A stretch of DNA of 64,000 nt, from positions 1,860,001-1,924,000 of the forward strand of contig OX637805.1 of the NCBI GenBank assembly GCA_951802425.1, given 5' to 3'. Below the pieces are notes generated by a model. It had not been told where the DNA came from. It searched no databases and saw nothing but the letters and a program-made list of their open reading frames with translations. A program made the position numbers and the translations under genes. The stretch is from Clavaria fumosa (Eukaryota; Basidiomycota; Agaricomycetes; Agaricales; Clavariaceae). Shown here piece by piece: positions 41,290 through 52,496 of the stretch (positions are counted from its first letter, which is position 1; each line of letters opens with the position of its first letter).

Positions 41290-44280
41290 GGCACCTAGGT
41301 AGCGCCCTCCATGAGTCTACACCTTGTAGTTCAAGGTAGTGGTCTAGAGCTGCTAGCTCTTTGACTCCCATATATGGCTCCCAAGTCGTATCCCTGAGGT
41401 TCCATCAGACCTCGCATTCTAGGTGGCATCCTTCCCACCTATGGCCAATAATGGTGTCTACTAGCCATTCCTCCTTCGAGTCCACACCAAAGTCATAAAA
41501 GACTTTCACTTCATGAAGCAGGAACAATGTGTTGTCGTTCGGCTCATGTTGCCACAACTGGCTGACATGGAATGTCAGGTGGATTCTCCTTGACTTTAGC
41601 AAGTTGGGGAGCTCCAGCTTGTACGTTGACAATTCCAGTCTACACGACCATATTGGGTAAGGCCCAATAAACTTCGGCATGAGCTTTCTAGCTCGTTTTT
41701 TAGGGAGATTCAAGTTCTCCATTGAGAGGTAGACTAATTCTCCCTCTCTAAATGGGTGCTCTGCCCGTCTATGCTGGTTAGCGTAAAATGTCTGGTGGAC
41801 GCGACTTTCAATAATTGTGTCATGCGCCATTGCAAGGTTGAGCGCGGCTTTCTCCGCGAACATCCTTACACCTCTGGGCACCGCCTGGAGGTTGTCTGGC
41901 AGCTCTGCCATCATCTGGGGCATGTACCTATAGGTGAGCTCAAACAGGGCAAACCCTGTCGATGCGCTTATTGACACATTAATGGCGAATTTGACCATTG
42001 GGATTCACTCCGCCCAATCCGTCTGGTCCAGTTGGACCACAGATCGGATCGACTGTTCCATCACTCCATCCGTCTGTGGATGGAAAGCTGTGGACATCTG
42101 CAGCTTGACACCGAGTAGTCAGTGCATTTCCTGCCAGAAGGCAGAGGTGAATCTAGGATCACGGTCAGACACGATCAATCCTGGCAACCCATGTAGTCTC
42201 ACTACATGGGTTAGAAAGAGCCAGGCTAGCTCTGCTGCTGTTACCAACATGGTAACTGGTACTAGATGTACCAGTGAAGTGAGGCAGCAAATCACCACCC
42301 AGAGGTAGTCGGCCTCTCTTGACATAGGGAATGGACCTACAAAGTCCATTCCTATTGATTCCCAGGGCCGCCTGGGGATTGGAAGGGTGTGTAGAAGCCC
42401 TTGCGGCTTCTGCAGGGAAGTCTTGCTCGTCTGGCACATGCCGCATGACGTACAAAACTTATCAATGTCTTTAGACACCGATGGCCACCAGTAGTACCAA
42501 CAGACATAATCTGTTGTTATCTGTGACCCCATGTGTCCTAGGACCGCATGGGCTTCCTGGATTATTATTCCAGGGATGCTTTTTCCTTCATGAAGGGTAC
42601 GAGGTACGCAGAGCACCTCGTCTCCCTTTTTATTCTCGGAGAAGATCAGGTCCTCCCTGATCTTAAAACCAGTGTAGTTTCCCAGTTGTTCCAAAATTAT
42701 TTTGAACAGGCAATCCTGTTCATAGCCGTCATGGATGCTTTGCAACATCCTGCTATCCCCCCCTTCCATGTGGGGCCTTAAGGGCATGAGCGTCTCGTCC
42801 CTCACATCCCCGTCCGCATGGGGCACAGGCGGCGGTTGCTCCTGCTCAGTCTCCTGGTCTGCAGCAGGTGCGCGTACTTGTAGTGCACGCACCTCCTCCA
42901 GGCGTCCATGGGGCAATTCGTCCCCTTCAGGGTCAAGGCGAACATCCGCCTTCATGTACTCGTGATCAGGATGAATCTCATCTGTTGCGTCATTCATATG
43001 GTACCACAAAAGGCCATCCGCAACCTTGTTGTGCTCACCTTTAATGTAAATGATGGAGTAATCAAACCTCTCCATATACTCCATCCACCTGGCCTGCCGG
43101 CCAGACAAGCGCGTTTGGTTCTTAAAGAACCTCAGTGCTTCGTGGTCTGTGACCACGTTGATTCGTCTACCAAGGAGTTTATCCTCCCATTTCTGTAGTG
43201 ATTCGACAATTGCTAAGGCCTCCCGGTCCCAAGTTTTATAACTAAACTGGGCTGGGCTGAACCTTTTAGACATACACCCTGCTGGACAGCAGGTTTCCCA
43301 TGTCTTTCCCTGGCCATACATGGCCCCTACACCCAACACCGAGGCATCGCACACGAGCCATATTGGCTCCTGTACCACCACATCTACCAGGCGTAATATT
43401 GGCGTTTTACATGCCAATGCCTTAATCATCTCCATGCACTTGTCATGGAGTGGTCTCCAGTGAAACGTTCACATTTCACTACACAGACTGGCCAAGGGGC
43501 CAGTATAAGCGGACAGATCAGGCATGAACTGTCCGATGTACTGTACTAATCCGAGGAACCTCTGTACCTCATTAACGCTTGTCAGCATTTTCCGGTTACA
43601 GATTTTATCCATTTTATCCACTGTAATGTGGATTCCTTGGGCATCTATAATATGCCCTAAGCAATCTATGCTCTTCGCGTATAGCGAGCACTTCTTCTTG
43701 CTCAAGAAAAGGCTCGCACCTTTGAGGGTCTCAAAGACTGTTTTTAAGTGACGCTCATAGTCCTCCAAGGTCTTGGAGAAGACGAATACATTGTCTAAGT
43801 ACACATGCACGTACTTTCCCAACTGATGACGAAATATGTGCATCATCAGGCGCTGGAAGGTAGCAGGGGCATTACAATCCCCTATCTGCATCACCTGTGA
43901 GAACATGGTGCCCAAGACAGTCGCAAATGCCGTCTTCCACACGTCCTCAGGCTCTACACGTACTTGCTTGTACGAATCCGATAGGTCAATCTTTGACCTA
44001 TACACGGCTCTAGCCACGTCCTGTCTGATCTGATCTTGATCAGGCAACGGGGTAATATCCTGTACAGTATTCGCATTCCATTTCTGACAGTCTACCACTG
44101 TCCGTAGCAGTGGGTTCTGGCTGCTTTTTGGTATGCATAGCATAGGAGCTGCTTGCGATGCCACTCCTGCCTCCCACCAACTGTTAGTAATATAATGGTT
44201 CACTTTCTCAAGGACTTGTTCCTTGAATGCCTCGGCACACCGAGGCAGGTAATAATTATAGACTTTCTTTTCATCTATTA
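41290..44280 (-). pseudogene. Element A copy 1 Pol: RT, RNase H, integrase, chromodomain
   Basis: Open pieces 43469-44203, 42119-43435 and 41405-41998. RT has ILFALNQ-like N-terminal loss and a changed catalytic motif: YLDN (43790-43795) where copy 2 has YLDD. A TGA at 43469-43471 after SLCSEM corresponds to CGA in copy 2. RNase H (LVCDASVLGVGAM) and the integrase zinc region (HAVLGHMGS...CGMCQTSK) follow, then FVGPFPMS and SDRDPRFTSAFWQ. A 21-base deletion lies at about 42050, after the catalytic Glu. The end VDTIIGHRWEG, TGA, WNL..TTWEP is a chromodomain broken at a CGA-like position. The copy ends at 44280 after DEKKVYNYYLP. Confidence 0.85.
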
Positions 44281-44440
44281 ATGGTCACCCCCTTCAGCAC
44301 ACTCACCCCCTATCCAAAAGGCCTAGCCAATTTTGACTGATGCCCTTTTTATAGGCCCAGCCAATCGTCGGCTGAGATATAGTCGTATAGGCTCAGCCGA
44401 TCAACTTGATATACCAAAGTCATGTTATACATACACAGAT
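44281..44440. repeat. Left arm of a 160-base inverted repeat
   Basis: Reverse complement of 61686-61849, nearly identical apart from a 4-base gap and a few CpG-type transitions. It contains repeated words of the type GCCTAGCCAAT / GCCCAGCCAAT / GCTAGCCAAT near TGATGCCCTTT, which continue just inside (44450-44475), as in subterminal transposase-binding repeats. It begins exactly where element A copy 1 loses similarity to copy 2. Confidence 0.82.
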
Positions 44441-45237
44441 CTCATGGTACTAATGATGCCCTTTCAAAAGAGCTAGCCAATGAACATTTTAGGAACCAGT
44501 GAAGAGGGCCTGAAGCACCCTATTCAAAACACTTCTCTCCTTACATGACAAATAATATCAAAGAGGCTGGGGATGAAGCATATATAGAGTTTATGAAGCA
44601 AGAGATCAGATATGCTATTTGATAGGAACATAAATTACAAGGTCATCATCATCTGAGACTGCATTAGTGTTAAATGAGACCTTACACCTTAATACAGCAG
44701 GGTGAAATCAAAACCAATATGCCTTATAATAGGCTTCCAATAGGTTGGAGCAAACTCAACCTCCAAACATGCAATAGAGCCACTGTGAACTTAGGATGAA
44801 ATGTGGTCTGTCAACTGAATCAGGAATGTTGCAAGATGATATTCTTTAGAAAAGGATGGACCTTTTGAATACCATGCAGCAAGCACTGTCTATCTGTAAT
44901 TGAATGTGGCAAGTGATGCAGGCAGTATCATTATCTGTTATTCCACAATTCATCATAAAAGGCCCCAAATATGCCATCCATCAGGGCATACTCCTTGTGA
45001 TTATCTGGTATCTCTTAAAAAGGGCTAAACTATTGCACTACATGAGCACAGATTACAAAGAATTATTAGAATCTGGAGAGACTGACATCCTGCACAATAT
45101 GCACATATAGATATTCCATGCTATGAATATGATCCATACTGAATAAAGATATGCTTCACTGTCTTATTGGGAGATGATTGTCAAACAGCTGTAAAATGGA
45201 ACCTGTTCACATTTTACTGCACTACTGAGATCTATTT
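44441..45237. other. Non-coding part of the inverted-repeat element
   Basis: 797 bases, A/T-rich and almost free of CpG. Plus-strand frames such as 44904-45110 have no recognisable domain. It separates the inverted repeat from the 3' end of the gene below. Confidence 0.5.
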
Positions 45238-46382
45238 TCAACCATTCCTCCTTGGTTGCAGTACCCGTTTCTTTGCATCCATGGAGGCCCTCTGTCTGGC
45301 CCTGGTCCTATATAGTGACTTGGACCTTTCCTCATCCTTTTCACCCCCCACCCATCTCCTTTTCTGTAGGCTGGGTTCTGCCTCATTATGGATCTCAACT
45401 ACCACATGAGTGGCAGGATGATCACCACTTTCTACCCCAACCCCCTCAGCACCATCACACTGTTCAATATCCACCTGCTTCCACAGACTGGATTCTTCTG
45501 CATCAGTGGTTGGGGGAACAGAAGCATTGACCCTATCATCATCCCCATCATCACTCTGCCCATCATTATCTGACTCCTGTGAGCCAGATTCCTCACTTTA
45601 TACAATTAAAAAGTGCATTGATGATAATGATGACATGAAAACACTCACTCAGTACTGATATAGACACAATCTTCTTGTGCCTTCCCCTTCTTGAGAGACA
45701 GCCTCTTCACCCTGTTGTCAGATGACAATGAAGGTTCTTCTTCAGATCCTTGGTGATGGCTGACCAGTGGCCTTGATGCCTTCCCTCTTAGATGCTGTGG
45801 AAGGACATGCTGAAACCGGAATATCTTTTGGCCAAGCGTCTGATGATGACAGAGAAAATCACAGAGGTGCCTGACATCCACATAGTGCATTTTTGAAGGC
45901 TCCTGGATCCGCAAGCCATCTGGAAGATATTCCTTTGCAATGAATTTGTGTGGCTGATCAGCTATCAGAAGCCAAGGAACAGCAACCTTCTTGTTTTTGG
46001 TTGTGTTGCCTGTATTTTTAAGGCTTTATTTCAAAAATGGACTAAAATGAGGTGCAAGAGAGACATACAATAAGTGATGGTCAAAAATGACCTCAAGATT
46101 TCTTTCAGTTGGGGCAATGGTAGATTCAGTTCCAAAGGGAGAACAGGCCATCCCTCATCATCAGTGGGCAGATTCCATGGTACGCTGGCATCTGTTTGCT
46201 TTTTTGAAAGCATCTCCTCCTGATCAATGTGATGCCCCCTTCCTCCCTCATCTGAATCCCTGTTAGTAAAATTTGCAACTGTGGCCCAGGATGATTGCTT
46301 ACCATTCCATGTCTCAGCCAGATACTTATCCCACTCCTGCCAAACCTCAACTCCAACCTTATTGAATTGATCCTTGAAGCTA
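45238..46382 (-). pseudogene. 5'-truncated spliced gene of an unclassified DNA element
   Basis: Exons 46069-46382 (cut off at the left LTR of element A copy 2), 45649-46009 and 45238-45595 join in phase with GT..AG introns of 59 and 53 bases and contain no stop before the end. Residues include VGVEVWQEWDKYLAETWNGK, VPWNLPTDDEGWPVLP, LLIADQPHKFIAKEYLPDGL and LCDFLCHHQTLGQKIFRFQH, then an acidic stretch and a basic C-terminus. I recall related proteins of unknown function repeated in agaricomycete genomes and take it as a transposon-borne gene, not a transposase I can name. Its uninterrupted frame stands out in sequence this CpG-poor. Confidence 0.6.
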
Positions 46383-46607
46383 TGTAATGCTTTCTATCCC
46401 TCAAAAGAACCGGACTCAACTGTATATTGAGTGTAGTAGTTCTATGTAGAGGGATCTACCCTCTCTGTACAGTCGCAACACTATATATATAGGCGAGCAG
46501 CCCTCTAGGGGCCACTGATGTAAGCATAGCCTAAGCGGCTATGCTGGTAGACTATTATGGTAGGTAGATTATGTAATACAAGAACAGAAAAGGCCTATAG
46601 CCTTACA
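46383..46607 (-). repeat. 3' LTR of element A copy 2
   Basis: 225 bases, TGTAATGC...CCTTACA with TATATATAGG. Differences from 61461-61685 are mostly CpG-type transitions plus two transversions (CTACCC/CTCCCC and TATAGCC/TATTGCC). Confidence 0.9.
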
Positions 46608-46895
46608 CCCTCCCCCACCGGAGAGGCCCCCAACCAGAGACAACGCGGGACGACGAGCAGGATCGTAGGGTAATTTTACAAGGGGCGCATCCCCTTGGGC
46701 AGGGTTACCGCCATGTCACCGGGCGCGATCCCCTCCTGGGGCCTTCGCCTGGTGCTGACGGGTCCTACCCGGTGGTCTGCGTGACCTGCCCCCAGTTGGA
46801 CAGCGTGTCACGAGCGGCACGCCCTGGTGGGGGGTGCCCCAAGTGCCGCTGTCTCGTCCTGCGGGGTAGGCATATTTTTTAAAGAGCTCAGACAC

Positions 46896-49004
46896 TTAGT
46901 CCGAGCCCTGCTCGTAGTCGCACGGCGGCTCGCCCTTGTCATCGCTCCAGTCGGGCGACGACACGACAGGCCTCTTCGCGGCCTTAGCGGCTGATGACTT
47001 AGCCGCTTTCTTTTGTTTTTGAGAGGGCCCCGCACCCTCTGTCTGAGATATTGTTAAACCCCTGATAGGTAACCCTAGGGGGTTTTTAATGGTGGATGTA
47101 CTCCCACCGTCGTCCAGGGGTGCATCGCCCCTCCGTTTGTCTCCTGTCTTCTCGCTCAACCGAAGATGGCACGGACATGCCCCGCACCCTATACACTCTA
47201 GTAGTGCATATGTCCAGGGAGGTACAGGAGGCTTCTCCCGTTCACCCAGCGCTAGCTGGATATCATTGTCCAAGGGGGCATTCCCCTTTCGCACATACTT
47301 GCATGCCCACGTGAGTACAAATTCGTCCCAGAGCTCCGTTTCCCCAACGGAGACTCCGGCGTCTACAAACGCCTCAATCATCTGCATGATGGTTGGCGTT
47401 ATCTTTGTGTTCCAGTGCCTGGAACGTCATACAGGGAGGACTCTCCCTTTGATGGCCTGTGCATATGCCCCCTTTGACACAAAGAGGGCCACAGCCATAG
47501 CTAGGAATGGGCGCCGCATTCGGGCCCAAGACAGTGCGCACGCCATTATGGTGCGCCAGATGGCCACCTTGCGTGCAAAAGATAGGGGTGAATCCCCATC
47601 TTTATCAATCCCAAGGACAGCCGCCCTGCCCATCCTTATGTCGGCAGCCCAGCGGCGCAGGTCTGACACTGCGCCTCTGTCGCCCTTTGGATTCATAGGG
47701 GGAATTTCCCCCTTTTCCCCTACAAAGGAGAGCCACAGCTCTTGGGGGAGCAACAGCTCCCCGGTCTCTACAAACTCCCTAATGGGAGGCGCAACCACTC
47801 TTGCCGCTGTCAGCGGCAATGTCTGGTATGACGGATAGGAGGGTGCTCCCCCTCCTGCGACTTCCAAGGGTCCTGCCCTCAGGGATGGGTCGCCCATCCC
47901 TCCGCTCTCTCGCAACATCTGCCCCTGCAGATGGCGTGCCACCCGGTCTGCCGATTTCTCTATGCCGGCAGGAACTCTCCAGTTCCTCAACAGCCAGTCC
48001 TCAACTGGCATAGGCAGCTTTCCTGCTGCCGCATTCTTCTGGGCCTCCTTAATGGCCCATCGCATCTTCATTATGGCAGTCATATCGTAACTGCCGTCAG
48101 GCGCTCCATGATGCGCCTGCTGGTTGAGGGCTATCACCTCCTCAACCGTCTTCAACTCGACAGCCCACACACCGGGCTTGACAGACATCCCCGATGGCCA
48201 GGGATAGCCATCTGGAGCCCTGTCTGGGCAGGGAGCATTAAAGGGATAACCCCTTGTCGGAGGCACAAGCACCGTCTCCGCAAACGTTCGTTTATGCCTC
48301 AGTGAGGCATCGGGGTTCTGCTGGCTAATACCAGCAGGTGGAAGAGGGGGATACCCCTCCTCAACGTTCATGGGGACGTCCACGTCTCCCATAGGTGGCG
48401 CTATGTCCGTGTATGAGACGGCAGTGCGGGCCCTTTTAGGGTCCCGCTCCAAGGGGTCCCTTTTGCCGCAGTTCGCACCGCGGCGAGCTCCTCGTTGGCG
48501 CTTGCCAACTTTTCAGTCAAGGAGAGAATCTTCTCCCCCGCTTTTCTAAGGTCGTTCTCGACCTTATCCATGCTATCATAAGCTTTTTCAAGCTTTTGCC
48601 GGTGCCTGGCACAAAGGGCATTGCCCTTCTCATACTCTTCATGCAAGTCATCCAACTTGCGCTGCATCATCCCGAGCTCCGGCTCGAGCTCACGCTTAGT
48701 GCTTTCCTGTGCTCCCTTAAGCATTTGTTGAAACGCTTCGTCCGAGTGCAGCAGCGACTCAAAGATGTGGCGACGGAATCCGATACACTGAGTGCACCAG
48801 GATCCGTGGGTGATCGCATGGATCATGCGATCCTGGACCCAGGGGAGGGTTTCCTCCCCTTGCGACAACGACGGCTGGGACAACCCAGCCGTTCCGACGA
48901 TGCTCGTTGGCAGCGAGTTCCCTGGCGAGGCCAGGGACGGCGGCGGTAGCAGCAGTGGCACGGGTAGCATGAGGAGATGGGGTTTCCCCCATCGGATCAT
49001 CCAT
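46896..49004 (-). pseudogene. Third ORF of element A copy 2, downstream of integrase
   Basis: About 700 codons in the position where some gypsy elements carry env, though I see no signal peptide or membrane segment. It starts MDDPMGETPSPHAT. Order: Ala-rich leader; segment with two close Cys (WCTQCIGF); long coiled coil (QRKLDDLHEEYEKGNALCAR through LTEKLASANEEL); Pro-rich linker; domain ELKTVEEVIALNQQAHHG to MPVEDWLLRNWRVP; second domain RKVAIWRTIMACALSWARM to VSKGAYAQAIKGRV; CIGCGACPCHL; a Lys/Ala-rich basic tail; acidic end SPDWSDDKGE. Breaks: a small indel near 48925, a 16-base deletion near 48460, and a TGA at 47427 where the copy 1 arm has CGA. Coiled coil plus Cys and basic tail suggest a self-associating nucleic-acid or chromatin factor, but that is inference. 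Confidence 0.7.
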
Positions 49005-49169
49005 TGTAAAAAATGGTTGATGAGGAAAAAGAGAAAAAGAGGGCGGGCCCTCTTAAGGTTTTGTACCTTATGGTGGAGCCACCACGTGACTTAATTATTG
49101 TGGCTAACGACCCTGCGGTCTGGCTCGATTGCATTTACTATGCCGCGCGGGTGCTCTGTCCATGCTCTG

Positions 49170-52100
49170 CTTGAGGGCGCCTAGGTAGCGCCCTCCACGA
49201 GTCTACACCTTGTAGTTCAAGGTAGTGGTCTAGAGCTGCTAGCTCTTTGACTCCCATATACGGCTCCCAAGTCATATCCCCGAGGTTCCATCAGACCTTG
49301 CATTCTAGGTGGTGTCCTGCCCACCTATGGCCAATAATGGCATCCACTAGCCATTCCTCCTTCGGGTCCATGCCAAAGTCATAAAAGACTTTTACTTCAT
49401 GACGCAGAAACAACACGTCGTCGTTCAGCTCATGTCGCCGCAACCGGCTGACATGGAATGTTGGATGGATCCTCCTCGACTTTAGCGAGTCAGGGAGCTC
49501 CAGCTCATATGTCGACGATTCCGGTCTACATGACCGTATTGGGTAAGGCCCAATAAACTTCGGCATGAGCTTTCTAGCCTGTTTTTTAGGGAGATTCAAG
49601 TTCTCCATTGAGAGGTAGACTAATTCTCCCTCTCTAAATGGGTGCTCTGCCCGTCTACACTGGTTAGCGTGAAATGTCTGGTGGACGCCACTTTCTATAA
49701 TCGCGTCGTGCACCATTGCAAGGTTGAGTGCAGCTTTCTCCGCGAACATCCTTACACCTCTGGGCACTGCCCGGAGGTCGTCTGGCAACTCTGCCATCAT
49801 CTGGGGCATGTACCCATAGGTGAGCTCAGGGCAAACCCCGTCGACACACTGATTGACGCGTTAATGGCGAATTCGACCATTGGGATTCGTTCCGCCCAAT
49901 CCATCTGGTCCGGTTGGACCACAGATCGGAGGATCTGAGACACGGATCGGATCGACCGTTCTGTCGCTCCATCCGTCTGCGGATGGAAAGCTGTGGACAT
50001 CCGCAGCTTGACACCGAGTAGTTGGTGTGTTTCCTGCCAGAAGGCAGAGGTGAATCTAGGATCGCGGTCAGACACGATCGATCCTGGCAGCCCATGTAGT
50101 CTCACTACATGGGTTAGAAAGAGCCAGGCTAGCTCTGCTGCCATTACCGACACTGTAACTGGTATTAGATGTACCAGTGAAGTGAGGCGGCAAATCACCA
50201 CCCAGAGGTAGTCCGCCTCTCTTGACATAGGGAATGGACCTACAAAGTCCATTCCTATTGATTCCCAGGGCCGCCTGGGGATTGGGAGGGTGTGTAGAAG
50301 CCCTTGCGGCTTCTGTGGGGAAGTCTTGCTCGTCTGGCACACACCGCACGACGTACAAAACTTATTGATGTCCTTAGACACCGATGGCCACCAGTAGTAA
50401 CGATGGACATAATCCGTCATTATCCATGACCCCATGTGTCCTAGGACCGCATGGGCTTCCTGGATTATTATTCCAGGGATACTTTTTCCTTCATGAAGGG
50501 TACAAGGTATGCAGAGCACCTCGTCTCCCTTTTTATTCTCGGAGAAGATCAGGTCCTCCCTGATCTTAAAACCGGTGTAGTTTCCTGGTTGTTCCAGAAT
50601 TATTTTAAACAGGCGATCCTGTTCATAGCCATCACGGATGCTTTGCAGCATCCTGCTATCCCCCCCTTCCACACGGGGCCTTAAGGGCACGAGCGTCTCA
50701 TCCCTCACATCCCTGTCCACTTGGGGCACAGGCGGCGGTTGCTCCTGCTCGGTCTCCTGGTCCACGGCAGATGCGCATACTCGTAGTGCGTGCACCTCCT
50801 CCAGGCATCCACGGGGCAACTCGTCCCCTTCGGGGTCAAGGCGAACGTCCGCTTTCACGTACTCGTGATCTGGATGAATCTCATCTGTCACATCATTCAT
50901 ATGGTACCGCGAAAGGCCATCCACAACCTTGTTGTGCTCGCCTTTAATGTAAGTGATGGAGTAATCAAACCTCTCCATATACTCCATCCACCTGGCCTGC
51001 TGGCCAGACAAGCGCGTTTGGTTCTTAAAGAACCCCAGCGCTTCGTGGTCTGTGACCACGTTGATTCGTCTACCGAGGAGTTTATCCTCCCATTTCTGTA
51101 GCGATTCGACAATCGCTAAGGCCTCCCAGTCCCAAGTTTTATAACTAAACTGGGCCGGGCTGAACCTTTTAGACATAAACCGCGCCGGACGGCAGGTTTC
51201 CCATGTCTTTCCCTGGCCATACATGGCCCCTATGCCCAACACCGAGGCATCGCACACGAGCCATATTGGCTCCTGTACCGCCACATCTACCAGGTGTAAT
51301 ATTGGTGTTTTACACACCAATGCCTTAATCACCTCCATACACTTGTCATGGAGTGGTCTCCAGTGAAATGTTCGCATTTCACTACACAGACTAGCCAAAG
51401 GGCCAGTATAAGCGGACAGATCGGGCATGAACTGTCCGATGTACTGTACTAATCCGAGGAACCTCTGCACCTTGTTAACGCTTGTCAGCGTTTTCCAGTT
51501 ATGGATTTTATCCATTTTATCCACTGTGACGTGGATTCCTCAGGCATCTATAGTATGCCCTAAGCAATCTACGCTCTTCGCATATAACGAGCACTTCTTC
51601 TTACTCAAGAAAAGGCTCGCACCTTTGAGGGTCTCAAAGACCGTCTTTAAGTGACGCTCATGGTCCTCCAAGGTCTTGGAGAAGATGAATACATCGTCTA
51701 AGTACACATGCACGTACTTTCCCAACTGATGACGAAATATGTGCGTCATCAGGCATTGGAAGGTAGCAGGGGCATTACAATCCCCTATCTGCATCACCTG
51801 TGAGAACATGGTGCCCAAGACGGTCGCGAATGCCATCTTCCACACATCCTCAGGTTCTACGCATACTTGCTCGTACGTGTCCGATAGGTCAATCTTTGAC
51901 CTATACACGGCTCTAGCCACGTCCTGTCTGATCTGATCCTGATCAGGCAACAGGGTAATATCCTGTACCGTGTTCGCATTCCGTTTCCGACAGTCTACAA
52001 CTGTCCGTAGCAGCGGGTTCCAGCTGCTTTTTGGTATGCATAGCATAGGAGCTGCTTGTGATGCCGCTCCTGCTTCCCACCAACCGTTAGTAATATAACG

Positions 52101-52496
52101 GTTCACCTTCTCCAGGAATTGTTCCTTGAATGCCTCAGCACACTGAGGCAGGTAATAATTATAGACTTGCTTTTCGTCTATTAAGGGTATGCAGTGGTTC
52201 ACCGCCCGAAATGGCAGCGGTCTGGAGGGAACTCCCCCAAAGAGCTTGGCATACTGGTTAAACCAGTACTCATGCCTGCCTTCGAGGTAGGCATTGTCTA
52301 TCTTTACAGAGGCGTTAGCCTCTCCCCCCTTCCAGGGCTCACCCTCATCCCAGGGGCCTGAGTGTAGTCAGCTCTTTTGAGCTTCCCTCCTTGGCGCGTT
52401 CTTAGCCAATATACGGATGTGTAATGCTTCCGTCTCCTCACTGGGTGACATCGCCTGAAGGGTTTTCCCCTTTCCTTCGCCAATCCAGATTGCATG
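49170..52496 (-). pseudogene. Element A copy 2 Pol: RT, RNase H, integrase, chromodomain
   Basis: Open pieces 51540-52202, 49797-51524 and 49291-49809. RT: YNYYLPQCAEAFKEQFLEKV, IDLSDTYEQVCVEPEDVWK and an intact YLDD (VYLDDVFIFSKT). A TGA at 51540-51542 follows GHTIDA; copy 1 has CAA there. RNase H: WLVCDASVLGIGAMYGQGKT and the connector HEALGFFKNQTRLSGQQARW. Integrase: zinc region HAVLGHMGSW...CGVCQTSK, core MDFVGPFPM, VSDRDPRFTSAFWQ and FHPQTDGATERSI, so D-D-E is present. A frame change near 49800 leads to MPKFIGPYPIRS (GPY/F) and VDAIIGHRWAGHHLECKV, then TGA, then WNL and TWEP: a C-terminal chromodomain split by a CGA-to-TGA change. Confidence 0.87.

Larger units (their letters stand above)
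22449..44280 (-). mobile_element. LTR retrotransposon A, copy 1 (Ty3/gypsy), truncated and carrying element B
   Basis: The 3' LTR is at 22449-22673; gag-pol and a third ORF run on the minus strand. The coding order on that strand is RT, RNase H, integrase, chromodomain, third ORF, LTR. Element B (25301-41098) splits the third ORF about 13 codons after its start. The copy stops at 44280, where an inverted repeat begins; gag, protease and the 5' LTR are absent. Compared with copy 2 it has in-frame TGA codons, an RT active-site change and a 21-base integrase deletion. It is dead. Confidence 0.85.
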
